64,000 nt of DNA, taken from Distichodus sexfasciatus. Taxonomy: Eukaryota > Chordata > Actinopteri > Characiformes > Distichodontidae. The DNA is taken from the NCBI GenBank assembly GCA_032718565.1, contig JAVGVS010000449.1, forward strand, positions 80,280 to 144,279. Reading direction: 5' to 3'. Under the pieces are notes generated by a model. It was not told where the DNA came from, ran no database searches, and saw only the letters and a list, made by a program, of their open reading frames with translations. Positions within the stretch are counted from its first letter, which is position 1. The number at the start of each line of letters is the position of its first letter. Positions 54,013 to 64,000 of the stretch are shown here, piece by piece. Position numbers and translations under genes: made by a program.

Positions 54013-55360
54013 CTTTACAGATAATTGGTATGGTTACTGAGGGGATGCAACAACGCTTCTACCTTGCAGTGAACATTCAGGCAGCTAAATATGCCTTTTA
54101 GAGAGTCTCTACTTTAGCTAAAAGCCTTTCTGTTATTTCTGTCCCCCTTTTTAGTTTCCATTTTAATAAACCCACCGTGTTTTCACCAGAAGAAAAACAC
54201 GCAGCCCTACAGCTAATTTCTCTGTTCGAGTTTCTGCCTTTGTTTGACTCATAATTTAGATCTCTTGGTGTTCTTTTGTTTTTCTACATTATTCAAGCTC
54301 TAATATTTACAATATATAGCATCGCTATGTTTGACCCCGTATTTAAATATATTACAGTACGCCATGTATTATGTGTCACGTAAGACTTTGTTTCAGTCTT
54401 GAATAGTGAGATAATTAGAGATTTACACAGATTTTTGCATATATCTTTTAATGGTGGTTAGGTTTGAATTAAATTAGATTCAGAGATAAATATAGATTAG
54501 GTTTAAGGTTTGGTTGTGTATAATTTTGGGATTGGAGATATGCTCAAATGAAGCCATGAGGAAAGCTTTCACATTCCATTGTACATGAAATCTGTGTGAA
54601 ATACTTTGGTTTTTCTCTAAGACACTGTATTTTCTGATTTAGAACAAATACAAGAAAACTATGAGAGTTGACAATCTGCCACTTCACATCAGAGTTGCTC
54701 AAACGTTTTTGTTTAAGACTTATTTCTTTGACTTTTAATCCCAACCGTCTTGATATTTATTTGTTATATGTGCTTATTTGTTTTAATTTGTCACTTCTTA
54801 TCCTATGTTTCTGTTCTTATTCAGCTACACATGTCTGTTATATCTTTTATATATATATAAAAGATCTGTTCCCAGCCCTTAAATATACACCATCAGTTTG
54901 ATGGTTCTACATATGGAAGGTTGTTGTCTCGGTACAAAATTCAAAGTGCAAAATAAATAATTATGACAATTCCCATCAAAACTAATGTTTCAGGGCTGAA
55001 ATGTTGGATCTTGTTGGAAATAGTGTGCTTCACATAATTTAACAAATTTTGGAATAATATCACATACATGTAAAATAACAAAGCAGCTTTGTGATGGTCA
55101 GATAGAGACGCCAATCAGTTGATGGTTCTTCTCATACAAGTTCATTTGGTGTCTGGTTGAAGTACAAAATAAATGGTGGAATTAACTTTTATGATGGAAA
55201 AGTTTGAGTGACAAATTGTTCGGTTTATGTTAATTGACTTGGTTAAATATTGTGCTCTGTACAATTTTGCAGTTTCCCTTATAAAACATTTTGTTCACAA
55301 CTCCAAGCTTTAATTTGCTCAAAAAATCATTTGTACTCGAAAATGTTCAAAATCTAAGCA
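54013..55360. other. AT-rich intergenic DNA
   Basis: No simple repeat of note and no recognised gene or transposon. Confidence 0.4.
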
Positions 55361-55866
55361 AGTGGTCCGTGATTATGTTTTCCCGAGGGCCAAATTTTTT
55401 GAAGCAGGTCAGGCTGAGGACCAACAAATCCACGTGACAACAGAGTTTTATTTGATTATATAACATGAGCTACTTTAGGCCTTTCTGCAAGCAAACTACG
55501 TTTTTGTCTCACATGGTGTTTCATATGAGAGCCATGAGCACTGACGTGTAATTAATGTGTTTTTATGCAATTACTTAAATTTTTCTGCATGGAATTACTC
55601 TGAAATAATTTCACATACAGAGGAATGGATATAATGTCCGGTAAGTTCAAAGTGTGTTATCACAGCTATTATCATTAAGATTTTATAATTTAATGACTAG
55701 CGGAGATGTCAACCCACTGACGTGGAGGTCGCTAATCACAGATGACCATAGGGAGCGCAGATGTCTGTTTATGTTTGTTCTCAATGCAATGTGAGGGGCC
55801 AGATATATCGCTTGTTCAGGCTGGATCTGGCCCACAGGCCGCCATTTGGGGAGCACTGCTCCAAGC
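55361..55866. mobile_element. Possible hAT-like non-autonomous element, decayed
   Basis: Left end AAGTGGTCCGTGATTATG followed by CCCGAGGGCCAAATTTTTT; right end GGATCTGGCCCACAGGCC then ATTTGGGGAGCACTGCTCC. The gain of GGGCCA/GGCCC words near both ends recalls vertebrate hAT repeats, but the ends match poorly and I cannot confirm an 8-bp duplication. Confidence 0.4.
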
Positions 55867-56905
55867 GCTTCAAGAACCGAGATACCATATACAATAGTGA
55901 GTCCATGACTCAAAATTCCTTTTCACATTAGTATAATGAGTGAGGAAGGAAGAGAGTGCAGTGTAATCAACATGGAGTTATTCAACAGCGTCACTCACGG
56001 ATAAATACAATACACACACACTCACTCACACACACGTGTGGATGCGACATCATTTCCTCATCAGGAAAACACCATAAACACCAGGCAGGATATCCCACTC
56101 TCAGCTAACTCTCTCAAGCCTGTAAACACACTCACACCCAGTGCTTTCCATCTTCCTTCCTGCTCTTCATCCCATCGTTCCTCCATCCATCCATCCCTCT
56201 CTCGCTCCTACACGTGTTCACAGCCCCCAAACCCGGTCATCTCACCTCAAGTTGGGTGGTTTTAACAGGACTGTGTGATTATACGAAACAGTAAAACCCC
56301 TTCTCCCAGGTTGGGGAAACTACTCCTAATTACTCTTTATATTAAAATATTTCTTGCAAATTTAATGCAACAAGTAAAAAAATAATAGAGGAAAACAAAA
56401 AATGTGTTCATTAAAAAGATGATATCAGGTGTGTCTCAGTACTTTCACATGAAATGAGCAGCTCTGGCCTGTCTGAAAACAAGACTAAAGAAATGTAGGT
56501 TCAGTATATGATATGTTAACGATATAAGCCATTAAATACAGAGAAAGAAGAATCCTTAAAAATGCTGAAGCTCCCAAAAGGTTAATCAGAAGAGATTGTA
56601 GCTTGAAAATCTCGTTTAAAAGTAGCTTCTCTACCAGTGTATTTTCCTTTGTTTACTTGGTCACGTGAATTTACACTGGCCAGCGGTGTACCAACGTGAG
56701 TTATCTTATTTTTATGAATGTTGATTTGTTCCGTTTGAGACCAAAATACATTTCCAAGAGGAAGGATCTGGAAAGCCACCTGCACAGTAAAAATGCCATG
56801 ACGTAGAGAGAGAGACGGCCTGCACTCCTCCACACTCACTCCACTCATTATGATGGAGGGAGGTTCTGCAAACTCATGCCTTCATTTATGAAAAAACACA
56901 GAATC
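55867..56905. other. Unassigned intergenic DNA
   Basis: A CA run near 56010-56036 and a CCATCCATCC run near 56183-56195. No gene recognised. Confidence 0.35.
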
Positions 56906-56908
56906 CCT

Positions 56909-56932
56909 CTCTCCCCCCCCACACACACACAG
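56909..56932. repeat. C-rich / (CA)n run
   Basis: CCCCCCCCACACACACAC. Confidence 0.9.
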
Positions 56933-57198
56933 TCTTGTATTACTATCTTTGTGAGGTCTTTCCATAGACTCCCATGACTAAAGTACATAATTTTACACCT
57001 AATCCTAACCCTAACCCTAACCTCAGTAACCAAAAGCACATCTTTTACCTCTTTTAGATTCTCAAATCAGACAAGCACATTTTCTATAAAGTCATTTCTC
57101 CTCATGGGGACCTCTCAAATGACCCCACAAAGCCCAAAAAAACAGATAAAAGTGATTTTAGGGGACAAAAAGCTCCCCACAATGCGATAAATACATGA
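56932..57198 (+). repeat. CA-flanked dispersed module A
   Basis: TATTACTATCTTTGTGAGGT, CTAACCCTAACCCTAACCTC, GTAACCAAAAGCACATC, TTCTCCTCATGGGGACC, CTCCCCACAATGCGATAAAT. CA repeats lie on both sides (56920s and 57199-57218). Confidence 0.88.
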
Positions 57199-57339
57199 AC
57201 GCACACACACACACACTCTGTCCAGTGTTGTTTCTCAGTCTCGTTCTCTCATCTACATCAGTACATTAATTCAGTAATCAATGAGCCCACAGCACTGATA
57301 CAACGTGAAAACAGTTGTCAGACATCATACATACTGTAG

Positions 57340-57432
57340 CACCTGTTCTTATTAGATACTGTTTTATTAATAAACTATATATATAATTTTTCATATTGAA
57401 ACTGTTACTAACCTTATGCATATTCAGTGTAA
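57340..57432 (+). mobile_element. LINE-tail-like repeat fragment
   Basis: TTTTTCATATTGAAACTGTT and CATATTCAGTGTAAAAG match the 5' part of 24690-25024. Confidence 0.65.
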
Positions 57433-57552
57433 AAGTCCATTTCCACTTTTGTAGATAATTTGTAGATAAAAATTGAAACATCTGTTTGGTGGTTCCAATG
57501 ATACTTTTATGATGTAATGTAATGTTTTTATCTGCGTCTTCTTCCTCTTCTT

Positions 57553-57778
57553 GGGGCAGTTGGTAGCGTAATGGTTAGCACGTTCGTCCTGTGATTGCAA
57601 GGTACCAAAGGTACCACTGAGTGTACTCATGAGCAAAATACCATCCCCAAGCAGTGCTACCCTGCACTTTCCATGTAAGCTGCGCACTGCTCCTTCACGG
57701 ATGGGTGACATGCAGAGGTCAAATTTGGTTGTGGTGCACTGCGTGCTGTGTTCACAATAACAAATAATCCTTCACTTT
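57553..57778 (+). mobile_element. V-SINE, nearly full length
   Basis: GGGGCAGTTGGTAGCGTAAT, GTACTCATGAGCAAAATACC, CTTCACGGATGGG, GTGGTGCACTGCGTGCTGTG, ACAAATAATCCTTCAC. Part of the B-box is lost. Its inverted partner is at 57895. Confidence 0.92.
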
Positions 57779-57894
57779 CTTCTTCTTTTTTGACTTCTCC
57801 CATTAGGGGTCAACTGTTGCCACTTCTTCTTTTAAATGTAATGTTTTTATATTGTAATAAACCAAAAAGAGCAGAAACTTGATCCTTGAGGTTC

Positions 57895-58102
57895 AAGTGA
57901 GTGATTACTTGTGAACACAGCACATCACAAAGTGCACCATAACCAAATGTGACCTCTGCATTTGACCCATCTGTGAAGGAGCAGTTTGGCAGCATCTGGG
58001 GAGCAGTGTTTGGGGACAGAACCTTGCTCATGGGTACCTCAGTGGTACCTTTATCGGTCTGGGACTTGAACCAGCGATCTTCTAACTCCCTAACCGTTAT
58101 GA
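57895..58102 (-). mobile_element. V-SINE, nearly full length, inverted partner
   Basis: Minus strand: TAACGGTTAGGGAGTTAGAA, GATCGCTGGTTCAAGTCCC, GGTACCACTGAGGTACCCAT, CTCCTTCACAGATGGGTCAA, GTGGTGC reading as ATGGTGCAC, ending AAGTAATCACTCAC. Confidence 0.92.
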
Positions 58103-58269
58103 TATAAGATTAGGTTAGATATATTAGATTAGATATAATATTAGATATAAGATATTAAGATTAGGTTTAGGGCCATATTTTATTTCGCTAAAGTAATCAT
58201 GATGTACAGTATTTTTATATTTTTAAGTTCCCGACATTATAATGATGTTAACATGTGTTTGTGTTTCAC

Positions 58270-58780
58270 ACACGTTGTGTGTTCCATTCCACATTTTAAC
58301 CCCGAGCTTCTAACTTTCTCTCTTTTCCCGAGTGCATATCTCTCTCTCTCTCTCCCTCGTTCTGCCAAAGTGGTGTATGATATCATTTCCTCACTCGGGT
58401 CCAAGCTAAACATCCATTTCCTCATCACCTGGGGTGGAGTTCTGACAGACAGCTCAAGGATCTCTGTATTCCCTCACATAATTAGCAAATCCAGCCCCGG
58501 CCATAATCGCATTCCGTACGACACGTAAATGATGTGCCCTGGAAAGACAAGTTATTTTTATTGATTTATCGACTGATTCCCGAGTCTCGGCCGTACGACG
58601 CATGAAGTTTACATGCACAGAAAAGTTTGCTGAAGCGAGCGCCTCTGCGTTGGGAAAAGATACCCAGAGATGTATGGAAGAATGACTCTTGTGTAAGCGC
58701 TGGTGAAATAAAGCCGTGGCAGCACGCGTGTGGGAGTTTTATTTACAAGTCCATGATGTTAACTTAGTGGATGATTTTCT
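58270..58780. promoter_or_regulatory. Candidate conserved non-coding block, partly repeated at 63905-64000
   Basis: TGTTCCATTCCA at about 58280 followed by a CT run, GTGTATGATATCATTTCC, CACATAATTAGCAAATCC near 58475 and TTATTTTTATTGATTTATCG. The start is shared with the end of the window. Confidence 0.42.
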
Positions 58781-58860
58781 GCAGAGTGAGTCGTGCAAAA
58801 TGTGTGCAAACTAGAAGACTGCAGTTTAGACCTCCTGCCGTTTCCATGCATTTACGTGAA

Positions 58861-59104
58861 GGTGAAGGTGAGTTATCATTTGTTGTTTTGAACACAGCAA
58901 AGCACACAGTGCACCACAATGAAATGTGAGCTCTGCATTTGACCCATCCATGAAGGAGCAGTGGGCAGCTAACATGGGCAGGGCCTGGGGAGCATCATGC
59001 GTTGCTCATGAGTACCTCGGTGGTAACTTTCCAGGTGTGGGATTTGACCAGTGATCTTCTGATCACAGGGCGAGCACCCAACTGTTACGCCACCAGCTGC
59101 CCCC
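58861..59104 (-). mobile_element. V-SINE, full length
   Basis: Minus strand: GGGGCAGCTGGTGGCGTAAC, GCTCGCCCTGTGATCAGAAG, CTGCCCACTGCTCCTTCATG, GGGTCAAATGCAGAGCTCAC, ending AACAAATGATAACTCAC. Confidence 0.93.
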
Positions 59105-59263
59105 AAAAAACCACAGCATTGTTTCTGCTGGGTTCTGAACCAGGCACATTTTACCTGTAAAGAAAACGTGAAAACCACTTCACTACAGACACCACAAATT
59201 TTTACAGTTGATATTAAGCAAAATAGCAAAGTCTAGTAAAAATTAATATTTTAAATATTACAG

Positions 59264-59448
59264 TGAATACAGCACATTCCACCACAACCAAATGTCACCT
59301 CCGCACTTTGGCAACTTCTTTGTCAGCGCCCAAGGAGCAGTGCTTGGGACGGTACCTTGCTCATGAGTATCTCAGTGGTACTCTAACTGCTGCGGGACTT
59401 GAACCAGAGACCTTCTGATCATGGGTCCAGCTCCCTAACCATTGCATC
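59264..59448 (-). mobile_element. V-SINE, partly deleted
   Basis: Minus strand: GGTTAGGGAGCTGGACCCAT, GATCAGAAGGTCTCTGG, GAGATACTCATGAGCAAGGT, AGCACTGCTCCTTGG, then GGAGGTGACATTTGG. Confidence 0.88.
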
Positions 59449-59564
59449 TAACCATTATATAGTGATTACAAACATTATGTTTGGCTGATGGTGTTGCTGG
59501 TGTAATGGTTAGGATTAGGACTAGGGATGCATGATAATATTGAATCATATCGGAATCAGACGAT

Positions 59565-60200
59565 ATGTGACCCTCCACGGCAAAACCAGCCGCTTGTTTT
59601 TTTATTATGTTTTCATGAAAGGGCATAAATCAAACCATACCTAAATCAAACGATACCTATATGGAACGAATGGGACGACATATGACTGAGATATCAACAT
59701 TCAAAGGAGTCGGGTTTCTCCTGTCACGCCAAGTGAGAAATGGAGAAATCTGCCTTTCAAGTTGACTATCGCCGTAGCACTCACAGACGCTTTGGTGCGG
59801 TCGCGGCTACGTTTGCATTTACGGTAGCCTACGCTGCATTCACAGCCACACGGATAGCCTACCTGGGTTAGGTTAACTGAACTCGGGAGACGAAGATGGA
59901 TTCCGGAGAAATATCTTCACGCTAGTCAACCAGTGGATTTAGCGTAAATATTGAAGTAGAGCGGTCAAAACACAAACTTTTAACGTTCTGCTGGAATTGA
60001 ATTCCTCACCTCAAGAAAGTCACGTTTTTAGGATGGAAAGGGTAAGTTTTTCAGCCAAATTTATTCACAACAGTACAGTATAGACCTTCCACTGTTTCAA
60101 AACACTAAAAACAAAACATCCAATATTTTACCTCACGCAACATAAACGCTCGTGTTTCTCGGAAACCTCTGTTGTGACTGGTTTTGCCGTGGAGGGTCAT
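59565..60200. mobile_element. 652-bp-type inverted-repeat element, copy 2 (636 bp)
   Basis: Ends ATGTGACCCTCCACGGCAAA then ACCAG and its complement. The interior matches 27675-28326 in order and nearly base for base (GGGACGACATATGACTGAGA; GTAGCACTCACAGACGC; GAATTCCTCACCTCAAG). It appears inserted into another repeat, since ATATCGGAATCAG on the left and GCCGATATTCAGC on the right look like halves of one. Confidence 0.9.
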
Positions 60201-60337
60201 GTATTTGGTATTGGAGTGATGTTTAGATTTGCCTGATATTTTCAGCCGATATTCAGCTGAAAGGTAGCGCTTGTGCCAGGGATGTCAGCCGGCGCCTTCT
60301 GTGCAGTGGAACTTGGGTGAGTAAAATGTCTTCAACA

Positions 60338-60440
60338 TAATGTACACTATGTTAGTTGCTAATGTAGTAAGCACCTATGCTTTTGGGGAACGCACCCCTG
60401 CTAAAGAGTGTCTGCTGAATGCCGTAATTGTAAATGATTT
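60338..60440. repeat. 22-bp minisatellite unit with shared flank, plus SINE tail
   Basis: TAATGTACACTATGTTAGTT then GCTAATGTAG, followed by CTATGCTTTTGGGGAACGCA then CCCC, then GTGTCTGCTGAATGCCG. The flank is the same as at 9958-9983. Confidence 0.8.
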
Positions 60441-60479
60441 AACATTTTAAACAATTCATTTTTAAAGCGTGAACGAATC

Positions 60480-60790
60480 TTGTAACGTTGTGTATGGAGC
60501 CGGAGTTAACAGAAGGAAGGGGTGTGTGTGTGTGTGTGTGTGTTGGTGCATTCCAGACAGTAGCTGGTAGAGCGCCGCCTGGCATTGCGCGTCTCTTTGT
60601 GTTGTCTTGTCCGACACGGCGGCTCCTGACCCCCTCTCTGGTCATTGTGGCGTGTTTTGGCCGTGGTCCCGTGGCTTTGCTGTGACTCTTTTCTCTTTGA
60701 TAGTTCTGCATTTTTGCCTGTTCTACTCACGCTGACCTCCAGCGTGTTCTAGAGGGACACTCCACTGTAGAGCGCCGTTCCCCTCGCTAC
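60480..60790. promoter_or_regulatory. CpG-richer block with a GT run
   Basis: Mixed sequence with GT units at 60522-60543 and CpG clusters; no coding exon recognised. Confidence 0.25.
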
Positions 60791-60833
60791 GCCCAAATGC
60801 AGATGTTCACCTCCTCTGCCAAAAACACACATG

Positions 60834-60837
<4 letters not shown>

Positions 60838-60868
<31 letters not shown>
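60838..60868. repeat. (CT)n microsatellite
   Basis: About 15 CT units. Confidence 0.95.
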
Positions 60869-60871
<3 letters not shown>

Positions 60872-60989
60872 GGCCCGGTCCGGTCCCACACGGCTGCACG
60901 TTCACTGGCATACGCTCACTTTCTGTGTGTGTGTGTGTTTGCCCTCACCACTGACCACATGACCGTGACCGCTCATGAATGATTTCAGA

Positions 60990-61895
60990 TGAGCTTCTCT
61001 TTCTTTCTCTCTTTCTTTTACTATCTCTCTTTTACTCACCTGCTCTCTCTCTCTCTTTCCATCTTTTCTCCTCTCTGTCTTCCACTCTCTCTCTCTCTTT
61101 CTCTCTCTATCTTTTCTCCTCTGTCTTCCACTCTCTTTCTCTTTCTCTCTCACTCTCCATCAGTCTCTCTCTCCCTTCCTCCATCCCTCTCTTTCTTCCT
61201 CTTTTACTTCTTCTTCGTCTCCCCCTTTCCCTTTCTCTCTCTTCCCTCTTCCCTCTCTCTTCCTCTCTGTCACTCTCGGTTTTCTCTCTCTCTTTCCCTT
61301 CCTCCCTCATTTTGTTCTTCATTTATCTCTCCTGCCCTCATTCCCTTCGCTCTCTCTTTTCCCTCTCTCTTCCACTGTCCATCTCTCTACCTCTTCTTTC
61401 TTCCTCTCCTCCTCAAATTGTCTCTCTTGCTGTCTCTCTGTCCTCCCCTTTTTCACCTTCTCCTTCTCCCCTTGAGCCCCTCCAGCCTTCTCCCCTTTCC
61501 ATTCCTCTTCCTCTCCCTCGTTCTTTCTCTTTGCCATTTTCTCCCTCCTTCCTCTCCCTCCCTCTTTCTCCCTCTTTATTTTATTTCTTTCTCTCTCTCA
61601 CCCTTTCCCATTTCTCCCTCACTTTTCTTCTCCATGTATCTCTCTCCCCTCCCTCTCTCTTACCTTCTTTCTATCTCTCTATATCTTTTTTCCCTTCCTT
61701 TCTCTATCCATTCGCTCTCTCTCTTCCTATTTCCATTCTTCTTTCTTTGCCTCTTCCTCCATCTATTTTTACACCCCCTCTTCCTCTATTTCTCCCTTTC
61801 TCCATCCTCTCTTCCTTTTCTTCGATCACACACTCTCCTTGTTCTCCTCATTCTTCTCTTTGCCTTCCTTCCTTCCTTCCTCTCACTCTCTGTCT
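60990..61895. repeat. Long (CT)n-derived pyrimidine tract
   Basis: About 900 bp almost only C and T on the + strand. The 308- and 329-residue frames are low-complexity serine/leucine/phenylalanine artefacts. Confidence 0.97.
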
Positions 61896-61986
61896 CTCAG
61901 AATAAAATAAAAATATGTTATTCAGATAGTTTTATACTTTTAATGATGGCTTTTTTTGTGTTTAGTAGATTTAAGTAGATTATTTA

Positions 61987-61987
<1 letters not shown>

Positions 61988-62042
<55 letters not shown>
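61988..62042. repeat. (CTAT)n microsatellite
   Basis: About 13 uninterrupted tetranucleotide units. Confidence 0.97.
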
Positions 62043-62384
62043 TTTTCTCCTTCTCTTTTGCATTTACAAATAAAAATGTATATATTGTGGGATGGCCCAA
62101 AGTCATAGTGAATTTAATGTGTGTTTGTGTGTCTTTTTATGGAGCAACAAACTAATTTTGTGACGTGGGTTTTTCAACTTCGGTCTGTAAAACTAAGAGT
62201 TAAAAGTGTCACAGCTTTAAAAATGTTGTCTATATCTTTTACTTTTACTTGTAAAGGGTTAAGTTGAGGTTGAGGTTGGATTTGGAGAGTTATTGTTACA
62301 CATGTTCATAGTGACGTGTGTGGCATGTGTGATATATATGTATGAGCACTGTCTCCCACACAGGCAGATGTGTGTAGGTGGAAG
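62043..62384. other. Unassigned intergenic DNA
   Basis: AT-leaning; nothing recognised. Confidence 0.35.
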
Positions 62385-62492
62385 AGTGTGTGTGTGTGTG
62401 TGTGTGTGTTGGGGAGGTTAATGTCGGATGAGAAAGATTTCCTACAGCAAATGAATGCCAGCTGTGTGGTGTGTGTGTGTGTGTGTGTGTGA
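62385..62492. repeat. Two (GT)n runs
   Basis: GT at 62385-62410 and 62469-62491. Confidence 0.95.
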
Positions 62493-62667
62493 TGGAGCCG
62501 CAACCTGCACCAGCACTTTGGACCCGCGCTGCTCACAGAGGATTTGCTTAAACTTGGCAGGAGTCTCACTTGTCTTGCACACGTTAACACTGATCATTTC
62601 ACATCGTTTTACAGCAGACGCACAGTGTTGGAGAGTAAATAAGTGAAATTAAAAACAGAATTTCTCT

Positions 62668-62695
62668 CCTATCTATCTATCTATCTATCTATCTA

Positions 62696-62726
<31 letters not shown>

Positions 62727-62791
62727 TTCTCTCTCTCTTTATCTATCTATTTGTCTGTCTGTCTATCTATCTCTATCTTTCTATCCACCTT

Positions 62792-62824
<33 letters not shown>

Positions 62825-62848
62825 CTTCATCTCTCTATCTATCTATTG
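62668..62848. repeat. (CTAT)n, (CTGT)n, (CT)n compound microsatellite
   Basis: CTAT units change to CTGT units, then CT units, then back to CTAT. Confidence 0.97.
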
Positions 62849-62973
62849 GCTTATTTACGAGTTGTTTGTGATTGGTGTTGAACTGGTAGAAGTGGTTTGC
62901 TACCATGCGGCATTGCATCACAGTGTGCTCTTGGCAGCTGTGAGATGGAGTTGGAGGATGGAGTACATCTTGG

Positions 62974-63305
62974 CAGGGATCCCAACCTGCAAAAACTCAT
63001 TTCCAGGAGGTCCGCCCCCCCCCCCAAAAAAAAAAACATCCGGGGCGGGGGGGGACTGGCGCGAGGGGATCGCAGTAATATGCAGTGATCCACACATACG
63101 CACGTTCTCTCACTCTCTCACTCCGTCAGGTGTGCGATTTATTTACAGTTCTCCCAAATGTGCGATGCGCACGCTACTGTCTCGCGTGCAGGTTCTTGTT
63201 TGCTTGCTCCACTTTCCGGGATATTTTATTCAATTTGCGGGCATCAGGGAGACGCTATCAATATGCGGGAGACTCCCAGAACTTCCGGGAGACTTGGGAT
63301 CCCTG
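62974..63305. mobile_element. 332-bp inverted-repeat element with 6-bp target duplication
   Basis: Ends CAGGGATCCCAA and TTGGGATCCCTG (perfect 12-bp inverted repeat), bracketed by TCTTGG at 62968-62973 and 63306-63311. The interior holds an 11-C run, an 11-A run, a G run and GCGGGAGACTCCC-type words. No coding capacity. Superfamily not certain. Confidence 0.85.
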
Positions 63306-63311
63306 TCTTGG

Positions 63312-63689
63312 AGGTAAGAGGTAAAGAGGTAAATAAGAATCTGTGTGCTTATCAGGCCAAATAACCAGAACATAACGTTCAAACGTTCACTATTTCAATG
63401 TTACTTAAACAGGCCAAAAACATATATATATAATAATTAACTACATTTACAATAAACATCTACATCTATCTTTCCATCTCTCTCTTTAGACATACAGTAT
63501 TACTGGATGAATCAGCGTGGATGTAGTTAGCTACTTTTACTCTGTACTGTGTAGTAACTACGATATTAAAACAGCAGCCGGTGGTAGAGCTTAGATACTT
63601 GTAGTGGAAGTAGGAAAAGCCTCTGTTTTTCCGCAGCGTCTCCATCACTGTGTACTTGTAACATGTTCCGTCTGAAAGTAAGTCTGCTG
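63312..63689. other. Unassigned intergenic DNA
   Basis: AT-rich with a short TATATA run near 63422; no feature. Confidence 0.35.
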
Positions 63690-64000
63690 TTGTGCTGTGT
63701 GAGTGAGCTGGCCGGAGCAGGCCGAGCCGGAGCGATGATGGAGAGATGGAGGGATGGAGTGCAGTGATTATCGAGGCGAGATAATTACACTTTTATGACT
63801 CTGTGTTGCTGCTGCCAGACACCATGTCAGATGAAGTTCTGATGTAAACGTTCTCACAGATATTACATTTTATTTTCTTTGGCAGCATTTTCTCTCTGCA
63901 GTACATACTGCTGTGTTCCATTCCATACTTCAACACCCAGCTCCTAACCTCACTAGTGCGCTTCCCCTCAATGCCATTCTCTCTCTCTCTCTCTCTCTCT
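63690..64000. promoter_or_regulatory. Candidate conserved non-coding block, cut by the window end
   Basis: GATTATCGAGGCGAGATAAT near 63766, GTGTTCCATTCCA at 63913-63925 and a CT run from 63981 to the last base. The right part parallels 58279-58354. Confidence 0.35.

Noticed and set aside
57000..57024. Three CTAACC units, as in a telomere repeat
   Set aside because: They are part of module A; the same position in the other copies has CTAACCCTAAACTTAACC, so it is a chance or slipped variant, not an interstitial telomere.
60979..61978. Open frames of 308 and 329 residues
   Set aside because: They are translations of a pyrimidine tract in two frames at once, with only serine, leucine, phenylalanine and proline; not a protein.
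62643..63317. 224-residue frame
   Set aside because: The first half is translated CTAT/CTGT repeat and the second half lies in a non-coding transposon.
1..64000. Endogenous retrovirus or other viral insertion
   Set aside because: No long terminal repeat pair, primer-binding site, or reverse transcriptase or capsid motif was seen.

Overview
This window looks like a gene-poor stretch of a teleost fish genome. The reasons are: no recognisable protein-coding gene on either strand; very high densities of (CA)n, (CT)n, (CTAT)n, (ATT)n and (AT)n microsatellites; many copies of tRNA-derived SINEs with the V-SINE-type core (motifs GATGGGTCAAATGCAGAG and CACTGCTCCTTCACGGATGG); Tc1-like transposons and their deletion products; and several families of short inverted-repeat DNA elements. 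I cannot name the species or order. No CRISPR array, operon, phage or bacterial feature is present, and almost every long open frame is an artefact of a pyrimidine-rich or CA-rich repeat.

Layout. 1-7.6 kb: AT-rich sequence, a 254-bp palindromic element, a Tc1 fold-back element, a Harbinger-like element with a SINE inside it, and several blocks that look like conserved non-coding DNA. 8.17-9.97 kb: a large minisatellite of 22-bp units with higher-order structure, followed by a GT-rich minisatellite at 10.27-10.59 kb. 11.2-12.6 kb: CA-separated repeat modules and a pyrimidine tract. 13-26 kb: AT-rich DNA with candidate regulatory blocks, a second Tc1 fold-back copy and LINE-tail-like repeats. 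26.9-31.5 kb: nested SINEs and a 652-bp inverted-repeat element inside a SINE. 31.7-40 kb: more candidate regulatory blocks, old SINEs and a (AT)36 array. 40.5-48.1 kb: long tracts that are pyrimidine on the + strand, a 634-bp inverted-repeat element and a CpG-rich block. 48.4-53.2 kb: SINEs and a decayed (CTTA)n field carrying a deleted Tc1-like transposon with a broken transposase remnant. 53.2-64 kb: candidate regulatory blocks, a dense SINE cluster including a head-to-head pair, a second copy of the 652-bp element, a 900-bp pyrimidine tract and a 332-bp element with a perfect 6-bp target duplication.

How it may work together. The blocks of balanced-composition DNA rich in TAATTA/CAATTA cores, CRE-like and octamer/AP-1-like words, separated by repeats, resemble the regulatory deserts around vertebrate developmental genes. 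That reading is an inference from composition and motif content only; a cross-species alignment is needed to test it. The clearest sequence-level discoveries are in the repeats: the origin and higher-order structure of the 22-bp minisatellite, the fold-back Tc1 elements carrying two opposed transposase C-terminal ends, and the nested insertions that give a relative order of events.
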